From Bacillota bacterium (GTDB taxonomy: Bacteria; Bacillota; Clostridia; Christensenellales; Borkfalkiaceae): 64,000 nt of DNA. Numbering within the stretch: the stretch's first letter is position 1; each line of letters begins with the position of its first letter. The notes beneath the pieces are model-generated. The model was given only the letters and a program-made list of their open reading frames with translations, searched no databases and was not told where the DNA came from. The stretch is from contig QAKE01000045.1 in assembly GCA_003343995.1 (NCBI GenBank), forward strand, positions 11,394-75,393, given 5' to 3'. Shown here in pieces: positions 9,236-18,248 of this stretch. The translations under genes and the position numbers were made by a program.

Positions 9236-10570
9236 TTAATCCGCGTCGAAGCTCTCCAGCTTGCTCTTTTTGGGCAGCGGCTTGCTGTCTCCGTGGGTTA
9301 CGAAGAACATGGTGGCGAACGCCAGCAGCATAAACACCGCCGAATACATGAACAAAGATTCCATGCCCACGGCGTCCATCAACAGTCCCGACAAAAAGGG
9401 CGTGGCGATCTGTCCCGCCATGGACGCGGTGTAATAATATCCCGTAAACTTTCCGACGGTGGAACCCTTGCTCATCTCCACCACCATGGGATAGGAATTG
9501 ACGTTGATGGTCGCCCAGCCCACGCCGCACATGGCGAAGAATACCGCCATCACGTAAAACATGGGATCGGCGAACACGCTCCCCTCCGAAAGGTCGATTT
9601 TAATGCCGAAGAGGTTCGAGCCGACGAAGAACGCCGCGAAAAAGGCGACGAACATCACCGCCACGCCGATTAAAATGGTCTTTTTTCTGCCGATGCGCGA
9701 GGCGATGAGCCCCACGGGAATAAACATGGCGATGGCAGCCACCTGCGCCACCATCAGCGGCAGGGAAAACGAGCCGTCCTTGATGCCCCACACCTCCTGC
9801 GCGTAAACCGAAAACGAGGACGTGACCGCGTTGTACGCCATGAACCACAAAAACACCGAGGCGAGCAGAAAGATCATGCTTTTGGTTTTCGCCTTTCCCA
9901 GCTTTTCCGTTCCCTCGTTCTCGTCCGTGCCGTCGTCGACGATATTGAACCGTCTTTCGTCCTCCTCGCGCAGGGCGTTGAGCTTCGGCTCCTTCACGAG
10001 CAGTAAAAACAACACCAAAAACACCAGCATCAGCCCCGCGACCACCGCAAAGAGCGGCAGATACCGGCTTTCTTCCTTCACCATGACGGCGATGAGCCCC
10101 AGCGAAATGAGCCCGCCGAGCGCGCCCATCAGGTTGATGACGGCGTTCGCCTTGCTGCGCAGGGGCTTCACCGTGACGTCGGGCATGAGCGCCACCGCGG
10201 GAGAGCGGTACACGCTCATGAAAATCAGCGTAAAGCAAAGGGTGATCATGAACGCGACGAGCGAACCGCTGTCCGCGCTCACGCCAACCGCGATAAAGGT
10301 GAGCGCCGAAAGCACCGTGCCCACCGCGATGTAGGGCGTGCGCCTGCCGAAACGGCACTTTTTCGATTTATCGGAAAGCATGCCGAAGAGCGGCAGCATG
10401 AAGAGCGCGACGATGTTGTCGAGCGCCATGACGATGCCGCGCACCGCGTTGTCCAGCCCGAACGTGCCCGCCAGAATTTTGGAAACGATGCTGTCGTACA
10501 CCTGCCAGAACATGGAAATGCTTAAAAAAACAAGTCCCACGAAAAAGGTGTTTTTTACGTTGAGTTTCAT
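9236..10570 (-). CDS. MFS transporter, sugar-cation symporter-like
   Basis: A 444-residue major facilitator protein with about 12 membrane segments. The ATG at 10570 is chosen because GGAGG lies five bases upstream; the open frame beyond it has no ribosome site. The loop between segments 2 and 3 contains DKSKKCRFGRRTPYIAVG, the signature of the glycoside-pentoside-hexuronide/SLC45-type sugar symporters, and an acidic central loop is seen at about residues 205-235. A sugar or glycoside substrate is inferred and cannot be named. A terminator separates it from thrS upstream. Confidence 0.85.
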   Translation of the reverse strand: MKLNVKNTFFVGLVFLSISMFWQVYDSIVSKILAGTFGLDNAVRGIVMALDNIVALFMLPLFGMLSDKSKKCRFGRRTPYIAVGTVLSALTFIAVGVSADSGSLVAFMITLCFTLIFMSVYRSPAVALMPDVTVKPLRSKANAVINLMGALGGLISLGLIAVMVKEESRYLPLFAVVAGLMLVFLVLFLLLVKEPKLNALREEDERRFNIVDDGTDENEGTEKLGKAKTKSMIFLLASVFLWFMAYNAVTSSFSVYAQEVWGIKDGSFSLPLMVAQVAAIAMFIPVGLIASRIGRKKTILIGVAVMFVAFFAAFFVGSNLFGIKIDLSEGSVFADPMFYVMAVFFAMCGVGWATINVNSYPMVVEMSKGSTVGKFTGYYYTASMAGQIATPFLSGLLMDAVGMESLFMYSAVFMLLAFATMFFVTHGDSKPLPKKSKLESFDAD

Positions 10571-10623
10571 ATTTCCCTCCTTGTACTTTTTCATTTTACC
10601 ATAAACCCGCCGCAAATTCAAGA

Positions 10624-10663
10624 TAAAAATCGCGGGCGGCGCGAAAATTTTCGCGCCGCCCGC
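10624..10663 (-). terminator. Terminator of thrS
   Basis: GCGGGCGGCGCGAAAA pairs with TTTTCGCGCCGCCCGC, followed on the minus strand by GATTTTTA, directly after the thrS stop. Confidence 0.88.
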
Positions 10664-10676
10664 AAACGGTTTGTCT

Positions 10677-12608
10677 TTATACTCTTTTCGTCGCGTTTTC
10701 TTCCAGCAGCTTGGCGAACGCGTCCGCCTTCGCCATGCCGCCGAGATCGCCTTCCTTTCTGCTCCAGACGGAAACGGTGTTCTCCTCCGCCTCTTTATCG
10801 CCCACGACGAAGAAATACGGCACCTTTTCCAGCCGCGCTTCGCGGATCTTATAGCCGATCTTCTCGTTGCGGATATCCGCCTCCGCGCGGAGCCCGCGGC
10901 TTTCCAGCTCCTTCGCCACAGCCTCGGCGTATGCGGCGTTGCGCTCGGTCACGGCGATGACCTTCACCTGCACCGGCGCGAGCCACAGCGGGAACGCGCC
11001 GCCGTATTTTTCGATGAGCAAAGCGAGGGTGCGCTCGTAACAGCCGATGGAACTTCTGTGAATGACGAAGGGCGTCTGTTTCTCGCCGTTCTCGTCGATA
11101 TAGGTCATGCCGAAGGAATGTCCCGCGGCGAAATCCAACTGCAAGGTGATGAGGGTGTCTTCCTTGCCGTATACGTTTTTGATCTGCACGTCGAGCTTCG
11201 GTCCGTAAAACGCCGCCTCGCCGTCCGCCTCCACGTAATCGATGCCGAGATCGTCCAAAATGGTCTTCATGCGCGCCTCGGTATCCTGCCACGCCTTGTC
11301 GTTATCGATATACTTCGCCTTGTCGGACTTGCCGCGCTTGCTGAAACGGAAGGTGACGTCCTCTTTCAGCCCCAGACATTCGAGGAAATAATAGCTCAAA
11401 TCCAGACAGCGCTTGAACTCCTCCTCGATTTGATCGGGCGTGCACACGATGTGCCCGTCGGACAGCGTGAACTGCCTTACGCGGATAAGCCCGTGCATTT
11501 CGCCGCTCGCCTCTTTTCTGAACAGCGTGGCGGTTTCGGCATAGCGGCACGGCAGATCGCGGTAGCTTTTCAGCCCGTTTTTATAAATCTGATACTGGAA
11601 CGGGCAGGTCATCGGACGGAGCGCCATCGCTTCGGGGCTGTTTTCGTCCCCTAAAATAAACATCTTGTCGCGGTAATGATCCCAATGCCCCGAAATGCGG
11701 TACAAATCGTGTTTCGCCATATAGGGGGTTTTGGTGAGCATAAAGCCGCGCTTTTCCTCCTCGTCCTCCACGAAACGCGTTAAAATCTGCAAAATCTTCG
11801 CGCCCTTGGGCATGATGATGGGCAGCCCCTGCCCCACGACGTCCTCCGTCATAAAGATGCCGAGCTCCCTGCCGAGCTTATTGTGATCGCGCTTTTTCGC
11901 CTCCTCCACGGCGGCGAGGTACTCTTCGAGTTCCGATTTCTTCTCGAACGCCGTGCCGTAAATGCGGGTGAGCATCTTGTTCTTTTCGTCGCCGCGCCAA
12001 TACGCGCCCGTCACGCTCGTCAATTTGAACGCCTTGATCCTTCCCGTAGAGGGCAGGTGCGGTCCGCGGCATAAATCGACGAAATCGCCCTGCTTGTAGA
12101 AGGAAATTTCCGCCCCCTTCGGCAGATCTTCGATGAGCTCCTTTTTATAGGGCTCGTCGAAATTATCCATCGTCTTGAGCGCGTCCTTTTTGGGCAGCGT
12201 GAAACGCTCGATCGGCAGATCGCTCTTGACGATTTTCTGCATTTCCGCCTCGATTTTCTTCAAATCCTCCTGATTGATGGGGGTTTTGAAATCGATGTCG
12301 TAATAAAACCCGTTTTCGATGACGGGACCGATGGCGAGCTTGCAGGTGGGATAGATGGACTTGACCGCCTGCGCGAGCACGTGCGACGCCGTGTGGCGGA
12401 ATACGTTCAGCCCCTCTTTATCCTTGAGCGTTACGATTTCCAGCGCGCAATCGCCTTCGATTTTGTACGACAAATCGACGAGTTCGCCGTTCACCTTGCC
12501 GCAGACGGCGTTGCGAAACAGCCCTTCGCTGATGCCTTTGGCGATTTCCCCGACCGTTTTGCCGTTTTCCGCCTTGAGAACGGAATTGTCTTTGAGTGTG
12601 ATGTTCAT
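10677..12608 (-). CDS. thrS: Threonyl-tRNA synthetase
   Basis: ThrRS charges tRNA-Thr. The 643-residue protein has a TGS domain (1-60) and an editing domain with HTASH at 72-76. The class II catalytic core contains the zinc-site Cys in MTCPFQYQIY and motif 2 FRKEASGEMHGLIRVRQF. The C-terminal anticodon domain is LAPVQVKVIAVTERN onward. GGGAG lies nine bases before the ATG. A T-box leader with its own promoter precedes it, so expression should respond to uncharged tRNA-Thr. ytxC lies upstream on the same strand, as in Bacillus. Confidence 0.97.
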   Translation of the reverse strand: MNITLKDNSVLKAENGKTVGEIAKGISEGLFRNAVCGKVNGELVDLSYKIEGDCALEIVTLKDKEGLNVFRHTASHVLAQAVKSIYPTCKLAIGPVIENGFYYDIDFKTPINQEDLKKIEAEMQKIVKSDLPIERFTLPKKDALKTMDNFDEPYKKELIEDLPKGAEISFYKQGDFVDLCRGPHLPSTGRIKAFKLTSVTGAYWRGDEKNKMLTRIYGTAFEKKSELEEYLAAVEEAKKRDHNKLGRELGIFMTEDVVGQGLPIIMPKGAKILQILTRFVEDEEEKRGFMLTKTPYMAKHDLYRISGHWDHYRDKMFILGDENSPEAMALRPMTCPFQYQIYKNGLKSYRDLPCRYAETATLFRKEASGEMHGLIRVRQFTLSDGHIVCTPDQIEEEFKRCLDLSYYFLECLGLKEDVTFRFSKRGKSDKAKYIDNDKAWQDTEARMKTILDDLGIDYVEADGEAAFYGPKLDVQIKNVYGKEDTLITLQLDFAAGHSFGMTYIDENGEKQTPFVIHRSSIGCYERTLALLIEKYGGAFPLWLAPVQVKVIAVTERNAAYAEAVAKELESRGLRAEADIRNEKIGYKIREARLEKVPYFFVVGDKEAEENTVSVWSRKEGDLGGMAKADAFAKLLEENATKRV

Positions 12609-12631
12609 AGCTTTTTTCTCCCGATATAAAA

Positions 12632-12668
12632 TAAAAAATCCTTAAAACCAACTGCATGGTTTTAAGGA
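12632..12668 (-). terminator. T-box terminator hairpin
   Basis: CCTTAAAACCA pairs perfectly with TGGTTTTAAGG around a six-base loop, followed on the minus strand by ATTTTTTATTTT. It is the OFF state of the thrS T-box leader. Confidence 0.92.
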
Positions 12669-12865
12669 CGAAAAAATTTTTCCGCGGTTCCACCTTAATT
12701 ACCGGAAATTACCGGTCGCTTTCAAGGGCAAGCGAAAGGGCGCTTGCAGCCCCGCCCGAAAAAGCGGTTTCGCACTTCGCAAAGCAATGCGTTCTTTCAG
12801 CACCCGAACGCTCTCTGAAAATGATTTGCGCGCTACTTGTCGATTTCGTTGACGGCGATATGTTG
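12632..12865 (-). ncRNA. T-box leader of thrS
   Basis: On the minus strand the leader contains an AGTA-type stem I start, the AGAGAG...GGTGCTGAAAG distal elements and the invariant T-box AAGGTGGAACCGCGG at 12696-12682. The terminator follows immediately. A plausible specifier is the ACC (Thr) in GAAACCGC at about 12768-12766. Uncharged tRNA-Thr would pair with the specifier and the T-box and prevent termination. The specifier position is read by eye and is less certain than the class. Confidence 0.92.
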
Positions 12866-12872
12866 TGATAGT

Positions 12873-12901
12873 ATCTTATACCCTTTTCGGAGATTTGTCA
12901 A
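12873..12901 (-). promoter_or_regulatory. Promoter of the thrS T-box leader
   Basis: TTGACA (12901-12896) and TAAGAT (12878-12873) on the minus strand are separated by 17 bp and lie just upstream of the T-box RNA. Confidence 0.85.
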
Positions 12902-12908
12902 CCCCTTT

Positions 12909-13634
12909 TCAGGAAAAATATCCCCTTCCCAAAATAATTTTATCGCCGAAATATTCTTTGAGGTACTTTTCGTCGGTCGCCGGCAGGGGGGAATTGACCT
13001 CCACCTCCCCGCACCCCGAAAGCAGAACCTCGCGCACGATGCGCCCCTCTTCCAGCCCCTTATCCATCAGCTCGCCGCGGCTTAAACGGCGGTACTGCGC
13101 GTCGTACACCTTTTCGTCCTCCACGAACACCTTGCGCTTTTTATCTTCCAGAAGATAGGTGATGAAATCCCTGAGCTGCGCGCCCTGAAAATAATCGGGC
13201 ATGCAGTTGACGATGCCCAGCCATTTGGCTTTCAGCGGTCGCAGACGGAAATGGAAAATGCCGTCTATCGCCACGCTCTCGAACCCCGTGAGCCGCCCGA
13301 AGGCGTACCGCTTATCCTCCTCCAGATCGGCGGCGATGAGCGAGGTTAAAAGCAGTTCTTTTTCGATGCCGCCCAGCCCGCCCGCGGTGATGGCGCGTTT
13401 GAAATAATCGTATTTATAATTGACGGCGACGACGTCCGCCGCCTTGTCGCAAAGCTCGCGCTTGACGATGTCCGCGTAATACGCGGGGCAGTCCACGGCG
13501 AGCACGCTCCTGCCGCCGGCGCGGCGCACCTCCGCCTTACATTCCGCCTGCGAGAGCAGCTCCCCCAGCGTAAAGCGGATATAATCCAAATTCCCTTCGT
13601 TATAATCCTTGTCGGTTAATGTTATCTGAACCAT
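12909..13634 (-). CDS. ytxC: YtxC-family sporulation protein
   Basis: A 241-residue protein matching the YtxC-like family of endospore formers. Its role is unknown, but it is regularly found next to thrS. Family-like segments are EGRLTGFESVAIDGIFHFRL in altered form (residues about 125-143, FGRLTGFESVAIDGIFHFRL), the YDAQYRRLSRGELMDKG stretch at about 180-197, and a basic-acidic C-terminus. It has no signal peptide or membrane segment. The chosen ATG at 13634 has no clear Shine-Dalgarno sequence. Its presence supports a spore-forming ancestry. Confidence 0.75.
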   Translation of the reverse strand: MVQITLTDKDYNEGNLDYIRFTLGELLSQAECKAEVRRAGGRSVLAVDCPAYYADIVKRELCDKAADVVAVNYKYDYFKRAITAGGLGGIEKELLLTSLIAADLEEDKRYAFGRLTGFESVAIDGIFHFRLRPLKAKWLGIVNCMPDYFQGAQLRDFITYLLEDKKRKVFVEDEKVYDAQYRRLSRGELMDKGLEEGRIVREVLLSGCGEVEVNSPLPATDEKYLKEYFGDKIILGRGYFS

Positions 13635-13675
13635 ATATAATCTATTCTATGCTTTTACGCCCTCAAAATACGCCG

Positions 13676-16336
13676 TTACCGCGCTTTTTTGAAAACTTTT
13701 TTGCGCTTTCCGTCGTTTTTCTCCGCGCTCATCAGGCGGTAAACCGCCTTGTACGCCTCGGAAATGAGCACCACCGTAGCGGCGGCGAGCACCGTTTTCA
13801 CCCACACCCCGAAGGAAAGGGGAGAAACGCCGAACGCCTTATGCGCGACTTGCACGATAAACACGTGAATCAAAAACGTCAGTCCGAAGGTCAAAGGCAT
13901 CAGCCGGTTGTTTTTGAGATCGGCAAACGCGCTCGTTTTTCCCACCTGACGGCTGTTGAAGGCGTTGAACAGCTGAAAAGTAATGAACAGCGTGAAGATC
14001 ACCGCCCCCTGCTCCGCGGCGGACGCGCCGATAAAGTTAAACTTCGATTGCAGCAACAGCACCGCCGCCATGTACGCGGCGTGCAGAAGTATGCGGAAAA
14101 ACATCTTTTTGCCGACGATGCTCTCCGTTCTGCCCACGGGCTTGTTTTCCATGACGGACGCGCTCGGCGATTCCAGCCCCAGCGTGAGGGCGGGCGGGCC
14201 GTCCATCACCACGTTGATCCACAATAGCTGCAAGGTGTTGAAGGGCGCGGGTTCTCCCGTAAAGAGGGTAAGCACGATAAACAGCACCGCGGACAGGTTG
14301 ACGGTGAGCTGAAACAATATGAACCGCTGAAGATTTTTATACACGTTGCGCCCGAACGCCACCGACTTCACTACCGTGGCGAAACTGTCGTTTAACAGCA
14401 CCACGTCCGCCGCCTCCTTGGTGATCTGCGAACCGGTAACGCCCATGGCGATACCCACGTCCGCGTGGCGGATGGCGGGAGCGTCGTTGATGCCGTCCCC
14501 CGTCACGGCGACGACTTCGCCGCTCTCTTTGAGCGCCTTTACGATGCGCAGCTTCGCGGCGGGCGTACTGCGCGCCACGACCGTAACGCGCTTTAACGCG
14601 GCTTTCAATTCCTCGTCGTCCATGTCCTCGAGGACGGACGCCTCCACCGCCTCTCCGTCGTCCGACATGATTTTCAGTTCCCGCGCGATGGCGGACGCCG
14701 TTAAGATATTATCCCCCGTGAGCATCTTCACGGCGATGCCCGCCTTTTTGCAAACGCGCACCGCGTCGTACACTTCCCCGCGCACGGGGTCGGCGATAAC
14801 GGCGAACCCGTCGAAAATATAGCGCGCGTTTTCCGACTTCAGATCGTCCGCGTGGGCGAACGCCAGCACCCTTTTCCCCTCCTTTTCGTAGGCGGCGATG
14901 GAGGCGATGATCTTCTGCTTTCTGGCGTAGCTCAAATCGGAAAGGGGCAGCACCTTTTCCGGCGCGCCTTTAATCAGCGTGCGCACGCCCCCGCCGTGCA
15001 CGAAGGCGGTGATCATGAACTTCGTATCGGAAGAAAAGGGCACGCGGTGGGTGATCTTCGCCTTTTTCCGCATGTCGGAATACTTTTCCCCCGTCTTTTT
15101 TTCGTACTCCGCGAGGAGCGCGCCCTCGCTGCTGCTGCCGCCGTAACGCAGTCCGCTTTTTTCCTGAATGAGATCGGCGGTGGAGTTGATGCAGAAATTC
15201 TGATACAGCGCCTCCTTCGCCACGTCCTCCGGCGCGTAACACGTTTCGCCGGTGCATACCCGCACCACGCTCATGCGGTTTTCCGTGAGCGTGCCCGTCT
15301 TGTCGGAGCAGATCACGCTCACCGCCCCCGCCGTTTCCGTGGCGATGAGCTTTTTAATCAGCACGTTTTCCTTGGCGAGCTTCATCATGTTGAGCGCGAG
15401 GGAAACCGCCACGATGGCGGGCAGGCCCTCGGGCACGGACGCCACCACCAGCACGATGCCGGTGATAAAGATATCCGAAAGCGATTCAAAGCTCGCCGTG
15501 CCGCTCAAAAAAAGCCGCACCGCCGACACGATAATCACCAGCGCCGCCGCGCACGCGCCGACGATCGTCACCGTTTTCGTCAGCCGTTCCAGCTTTTGGT
15601 TGAGGGGGCTTTTCCCGTCCTTGCGCACGGAAAGTTCGCCGGCGATCTGCCCCATTTCGGTATGCGAGCCCACGCCGGTCACGATCATTTTCCCCTCGCC
15701 CGCGGCGATGAAGGTGCCGGAATACAGCATGTTCTTCCGCTCCGCCAAGGGGGTGTTTTCCGCAACGCGGGCGGTCGCGTCCTTTTTGACGGGCGCGCTT
15801 TCCCCCGTCAGCGCCGATTCGTCCACGGAAAGCTCCCTGCTTTCGACTATCCTGCCGTCGGCGAGCACCTTATCCCCGCCGGAAAGCAGCAAAACGTCCC
15901 CGACGACGATTTCGTCCTTGGCGAGCAAAACGATCTTTCCGCCGCGCAGCGCCTTCACGGACACCTTGTCGTACATGACGCTGAGCGCGGCGAACGCCTT
16001 TTGCGAGCTGCCCTCCATAAACAGGGTAATGCCCACCGAAAGGCAGATCGCCCCGACGATACCGATACATTCGATGAAATCGCCGTCCCCCGTCTTGAGC
16101 GCCTTGCCGAGGTTCGTGCCGAAAGTGATGATAAAACTGAATATAAGAATCAGAATCATCGGCTCCGCGAGCGCCTCGGCGATGCGCCCGAACAGGCTTT
16201 TTCCCTTTTTCCGCTCGATGACGTTTTTTCCGTACGTTTCGGCGTTTTTCCGCGCCGCGGCGTCGCTCAGCCCGCCGTTGATGTCGCTTCTAAATGCGGC
16301 GGCGATCTCCGCCGCGCTCCGTGTGTGAACCTGCAT
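13676..16336 (-). CDS. Calcium-type P-type ATPase
   Basis: An 886-residue P2-type cation pump of the SERCA/PMCA-like bacterial group, which exports Ca2+ using ATP. The cation-ATPase N-terminal domain covers about 1-60. The actuator loop has TGES at 177-180. M4 has VPEGLPA at 301-307, which contributes to the cation site. The phosphorylated Asp is D345 in CSDKTGTLTENR, and the hinge TGDGINDAP is near 610. The C-terminal six helices occupy about 690-870. GGGAG precedes the ATG. It is monocistronic, between ytxC and a divergent phosphoribosyltransferase. Calcium is inferred from the family; Mn2+ cannot be excluded. Confidence 0.92.
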   Translation of the reverse strand: MQVHTRSAAEIAAAFRSDINGGLSDAAARKNAETYGKNVIERKKGKSLFGRIAEALAEPMILILIFSFIITFGTNLGKALKTGDGDFIECIGIVGAICLSVGITLFMEGSSQKAFAALSVMYDKVSVKALRGGKIVLLAKDEIVVGDVLLLSGGDKVLADGRIVESRELSVDESALTGESAPVKKDATARVAENTPLAERKNMLYSGTFIAAGEGKMIVTGVGSHTEMGQIAGELSVRKDGKSPLNQKLERLTKTVTIVGACAAALVIIVSAVRLFLSGTASFESLSDIFITGIVLVVASVPEGLPAIVAVSLALNMMKLAKENVLIKKLIATETAGAVSVICSDKTGTLTENRMSVVRVCTGETCYAPEDVAKEALYQNFCINSTADLIQEKSGLRYGGSSSEGALLAEYEKKTGEKYSDMRKKAKITHRVPFSSDTKFMITAFVHGGGVRTLIKGAPEKVLPLSDLSYARKQKIIASIAAYEKEGKRVLAFAHADDLKSENARYIFDGFAVIADPVRGEVYDAVRVCKKAGIAVKMLTGDNILTASAIARELKIMSDDGEAVEASVLEDMDDEELKAALKRVTVVARSTPAAKLRIVKALKESGEVVAVTGDGINDAPAIRHADVGIAMGVTGSQITKEAADVVLLNDSFATVVKSVAFGRNVYKNLQRFILFQLTVNLSAVLFIVLTLFTGEPAPFNTLQLLWINVVMDGPPALTLGLESPSASVMENKPVGRTESIVGKKMFFRILLHAAYMAAVLLLQSKFNFIGASAAEQGAVIFTLFITFQLFNAFNSRQVGKTSAFADLKNNRLMPLTFGLTFLIHVFIVQVAHKAFGVSPLSFGVWVKTVLAAATVVLISEAYKAVYRLMSAEKNDGKRKKVFKKAR

Positions 16337-16391
16337 GGCACTCTCCCGTTATATTTGTATAAATTTATGCAAACCTTTTGCCCGATATGTG

Positions 16392-16420
16392 TTTACAAAG
16401 GCTTTTTAATGTGCTAAAAT
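16392..16420 (+). promoter_or_regulatory. Promoter of the phosphoribosyltransferase gene
   Basis: TTTACA at 16392-16397 and TAAAAT at 16415-16420 with a 17-bp spacer, 27 bp before the start codon. Confidence 0.82.
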
Positions 16421-16447
16421 AGAAACAGAAACGAAAAGAGGTGCGAC

Positions 16448-16990
16448 ATGGACGATAAAATTCTGAAAGTGGATATCGAGGGCTATAACGCGGAACTGCC
16501 CGTTCTTCCTCTGCCGAGCGGCATCAAAATCGCTTTTTTCAACCTGCACGGCAACCAGACGCTCACCGAACACTGCGGCAAGGCGCTGGCAAAACGGCTT
16601 TCCGACTGCGACGTGCTCATCACCGCCGAATCGAAGGGCTTGCAGCTGACGCACGTCGTCGCGCGCGAGCTCGGCATGCCCTATTACGCCGTGGCGCGCA
16701 AGAGCAAAAAACTGTATATGCAAGACGGCATCGAAATCACCATAAAATCGAGCATCACCACCGGCAATATCCAAAAACTGTATTTATCCAAGCACGACGT
16801 GGAACTTTTGAAGGATAAAAAGGTCGGCATCGTGGACGACGTGGTTTCCACCGGCGCGAGCCTCGAAGGGTTGGAGGAAATCGTACAGAAAGCCGGCGGC
16901 ACGGTGTATAAAAAGGCGTTCGTGCTCGCGGAGGGCGACGCGGCGTACCGCAAGGACGTCATCTACCTCGCCACCATTCCCCTGATGTAA
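16448..16990 (+). CDS. Purine phosphoribosyltransferase (Apt-like)
   Basis: A 180-residue type I phosphoribosyltransferase that salvages a purine base with PRPP. The PRPP-binding loop is VGIVDDVVSTGASL at about 126-139, and the flexible segment VARKSKKLYMQ resembles that of adenine phosphoribosyltransferases. The N-terminal hood ESKGLQLTHVVARELGMP is also Apt-like. GAGGTGCG lies just upstream of the ATG. Adenine is the likeliest base but xanthine is possible; the active-site loop alone does not decide. It is monocistronic, with its own promoter and terminator. Confidence 0.85.
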   Translation: MDDKILKVDIEGYNAELPVLPLPSGIKIAFFNLHGNQTLTEHCGKALAKRLSDCDVLITAESKGLQLTHVVARELGMPYYAVARKSKKLYMQDGIEITIKSSITTGNIQKLYLSKHDVELLKDKKVGIVDDVVSTGASLEGLEEIVQKAGGTVYKKAFVLAEGDAAYRKDVIYLATIPLM

Positions 16991-17011
16991 CGAAAACTTC
17001 TTACTTCCCCT

Positions 17012-17040
17012 CTTTCGGGGGAGTTTTTTCTTTTTAAAAA
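17012..17040 (+). terminator. Terminator of the phosphoribosyltransferase gene
   Basis: TTCCCC and GGGGGA flank a short loop and are followed by a T-rich tract GTTTTTTCTTTTT. Confidence 0.8.
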
Positions 17041-17056
17041 AATTTGCAAAAAAGTC

Positions 17057-17090
17057 TTGACAAACGGAAAACTATTGTATAATATATAGT
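17057..17090 (+). promoter_or_regulatory. padR promoter with overlapping palindrome
   Basis: TTGACA (17057-17062) and TATAAT (17078-17083) are only 15 bp apart. The -10 region lies inside ACTATTGTATAATATATAGT (17071-17090), whose ends ACTAT and ATAGT are inverted repeats 10 bp apart. The same end pattern and the same 15-bp promoter spacing recur at 18192-18221. A PadR operator is inferred. Confidence 0.65.
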
Positions 17091-17120
17091 AGTAAACGAA
17101 ATTAAAAAGGAGGCGTCCGG

Positions 17121-17435
17121 TTGAATATACAATATAAAAAGGGCGTTATCGAATTATGCATCCTTTCGGCGCTCGGCAAAAAGGATATGTACGGCTACGA
17201 GCTTTCGGAATATATTTCCAAGCGCATCGATATTTCCGACGGCACGGTATACCCTATCTTGCGCAAACTGAAGGCAGACGGACTGGTGAAAACCTATTTA
17301 TCGGAGGAGAGCGGCGGTCCGCCGAGAAAATACTACTCCCTCACGCAGACGGGGCTGGAAAATTTTTCGCGGGACGCGAAAGAATGGCTTTCCTTTACGG
17401 AAACGGTCAATAAAATGTTAAAAGGAGAACAGTGA
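17121..17435 (+). CDS. PadR-family transcriptional regulator
   Basis: A 104-residue PadR winged-helix protein starting at TTG with AAGGAGG seven bases upstream. The N-terminal KGVIELCILSALGKKDMYGY and DGTVYPILRKLKADGLV are the family's helix-turn-helix, and GGPPRKYYSLTQTG is the wing. The C-terminal dimerisation helix is short, as in subfamily 2. PadR proteins usually repress an adjacent membrane-protein gene. Here the partner, a DUF1700 protein, begins one base after its stop. Confidence 0.93.
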   Translation: MNIQYKKGVIELCILSALGKKDMYGYELSEYISKRIDISDGTVYPILRKLKADGLVKTYLSEESGGPPRKYYSLTQTGLENFSRDAKEWLSFTETVNKMLKGEQ

Positions 17436-17436
17436 T

Positions 17437-18138
17437 ATGACGAAAAATCAGTTTATGGCGGAGCTCGTTCGGGAGTTGAAGGCGGCGGGCGTTTCGGATA
17501 TCGAAGAGATCGTCGCCGAATACGAGGAGCATTTCGATTTCAAGGCGGAAGAAGGCAAAACGGAGGAGGAAATCGCGCGGCGGCTCGCTTCCCCGCAGGA
17601 AATCGCAAAGGAATACGCCGACGTGAAAGAACCGCAAAACCGCTTTGAACGGGGCGTGAAGATCGCGGGACTGACGTTTTTATCGCTCCCCCTCGCCTTC
17701 GTCTATCTTTTGATGTGGAGCGCGGCAATCGTCGTGGGCGCGTTCGCCGCTTGTTCGCTGGCGGCGGGATTCTGTCTGGTAACCACCATCAATATTGCCG
17801 AACTCATTCCGCAGATGCCCTATCTGCCCGCGCTTTTAACGGGGATTTCCTGTTTCGGGCTCGCGGCGCTTTCCGCCGTCGGTTCGGTGTATATGTTTTT
17901 ATTCGTCAAACAGTGGGGCAAATGCTATCTGCACCGGTGCGCGCGCACGGCGAACGGCAAAAGTACCCCCGCCCTGCCGAAATTTCCCAAAATCACCAAA
18001 AAAGCCGCTTACCGGCTGAAACTGTTCGCAAGTATCGGGCTTGTGGTATTCGTTTCCGCCTTTTTGGCGGGATATATCGCCATGTGCCTTTACGCGGGCA
18101 GCTTTGAACCGTGGCACGTGTGGCATTGGTTTGAATAG
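17437..18138 (+). CDS. DUF1700/HAAS-domain membrane protein
   Basis: A 233-residue protein with an N-terminal helical HAAS/DUF1700 domain (residues 1-65; SDIEEIVAEYEEHFDFKAEEG is characteristic). About four membrane helices follow at 75-95, 98-118, 130-160 and 195-220. Proteins of this type are almost always encoded with a PadR regulator, as here, and are thought to take part in envelope or antimicrobial stress signalling. The biochemical function is unknown. Confidence 0.82.
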   Translation: MTKNQFMAELVRELKAAGVSDIEEIVAEYEEHFDFKAEEGKTEEEIARRLASPQEIAKEYADVKEPQNRFERGVKIAGLTFLSLPLAFVYLLMWSAAIVVGAFAACSLAAGFCLVTTINIAELIPQMPYLPALLTGISCFGLAALSAVGSVYMFLFVKQWGKCYLHRCARTANGKSTPALPKFPKITKKAAYRLKLFASIGLVVFVSAFLAGYIAMCLYAGSFEPWHVWHWFE

Positions 18139-18191
18139 GCGCTCCGCGGCGGAACGCCCCCCTTTCGTTCCGCCGCGTATCCCTTATTTTT

Positions 18192-18221
18192 TTGCCAAAC
18201 TACTATATAATATATAATAGT
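18192..18221 (+). promoter_or_regulatory. Second promoter/palindrome of PadR type
   Basis: TTGCCA (18192-18197) and TATAAT (18213-18218) are 15 bp apart, and ACTATATAATATATAATAGT (18202-18221) carries the same ACTAT...ATAGT ends as the padR promoter. Shared control by PadR is inferred. Confidence 0.55.
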
Positions 18222-18248
18222 AAATCATATTTATTTAAGGAGAACGTT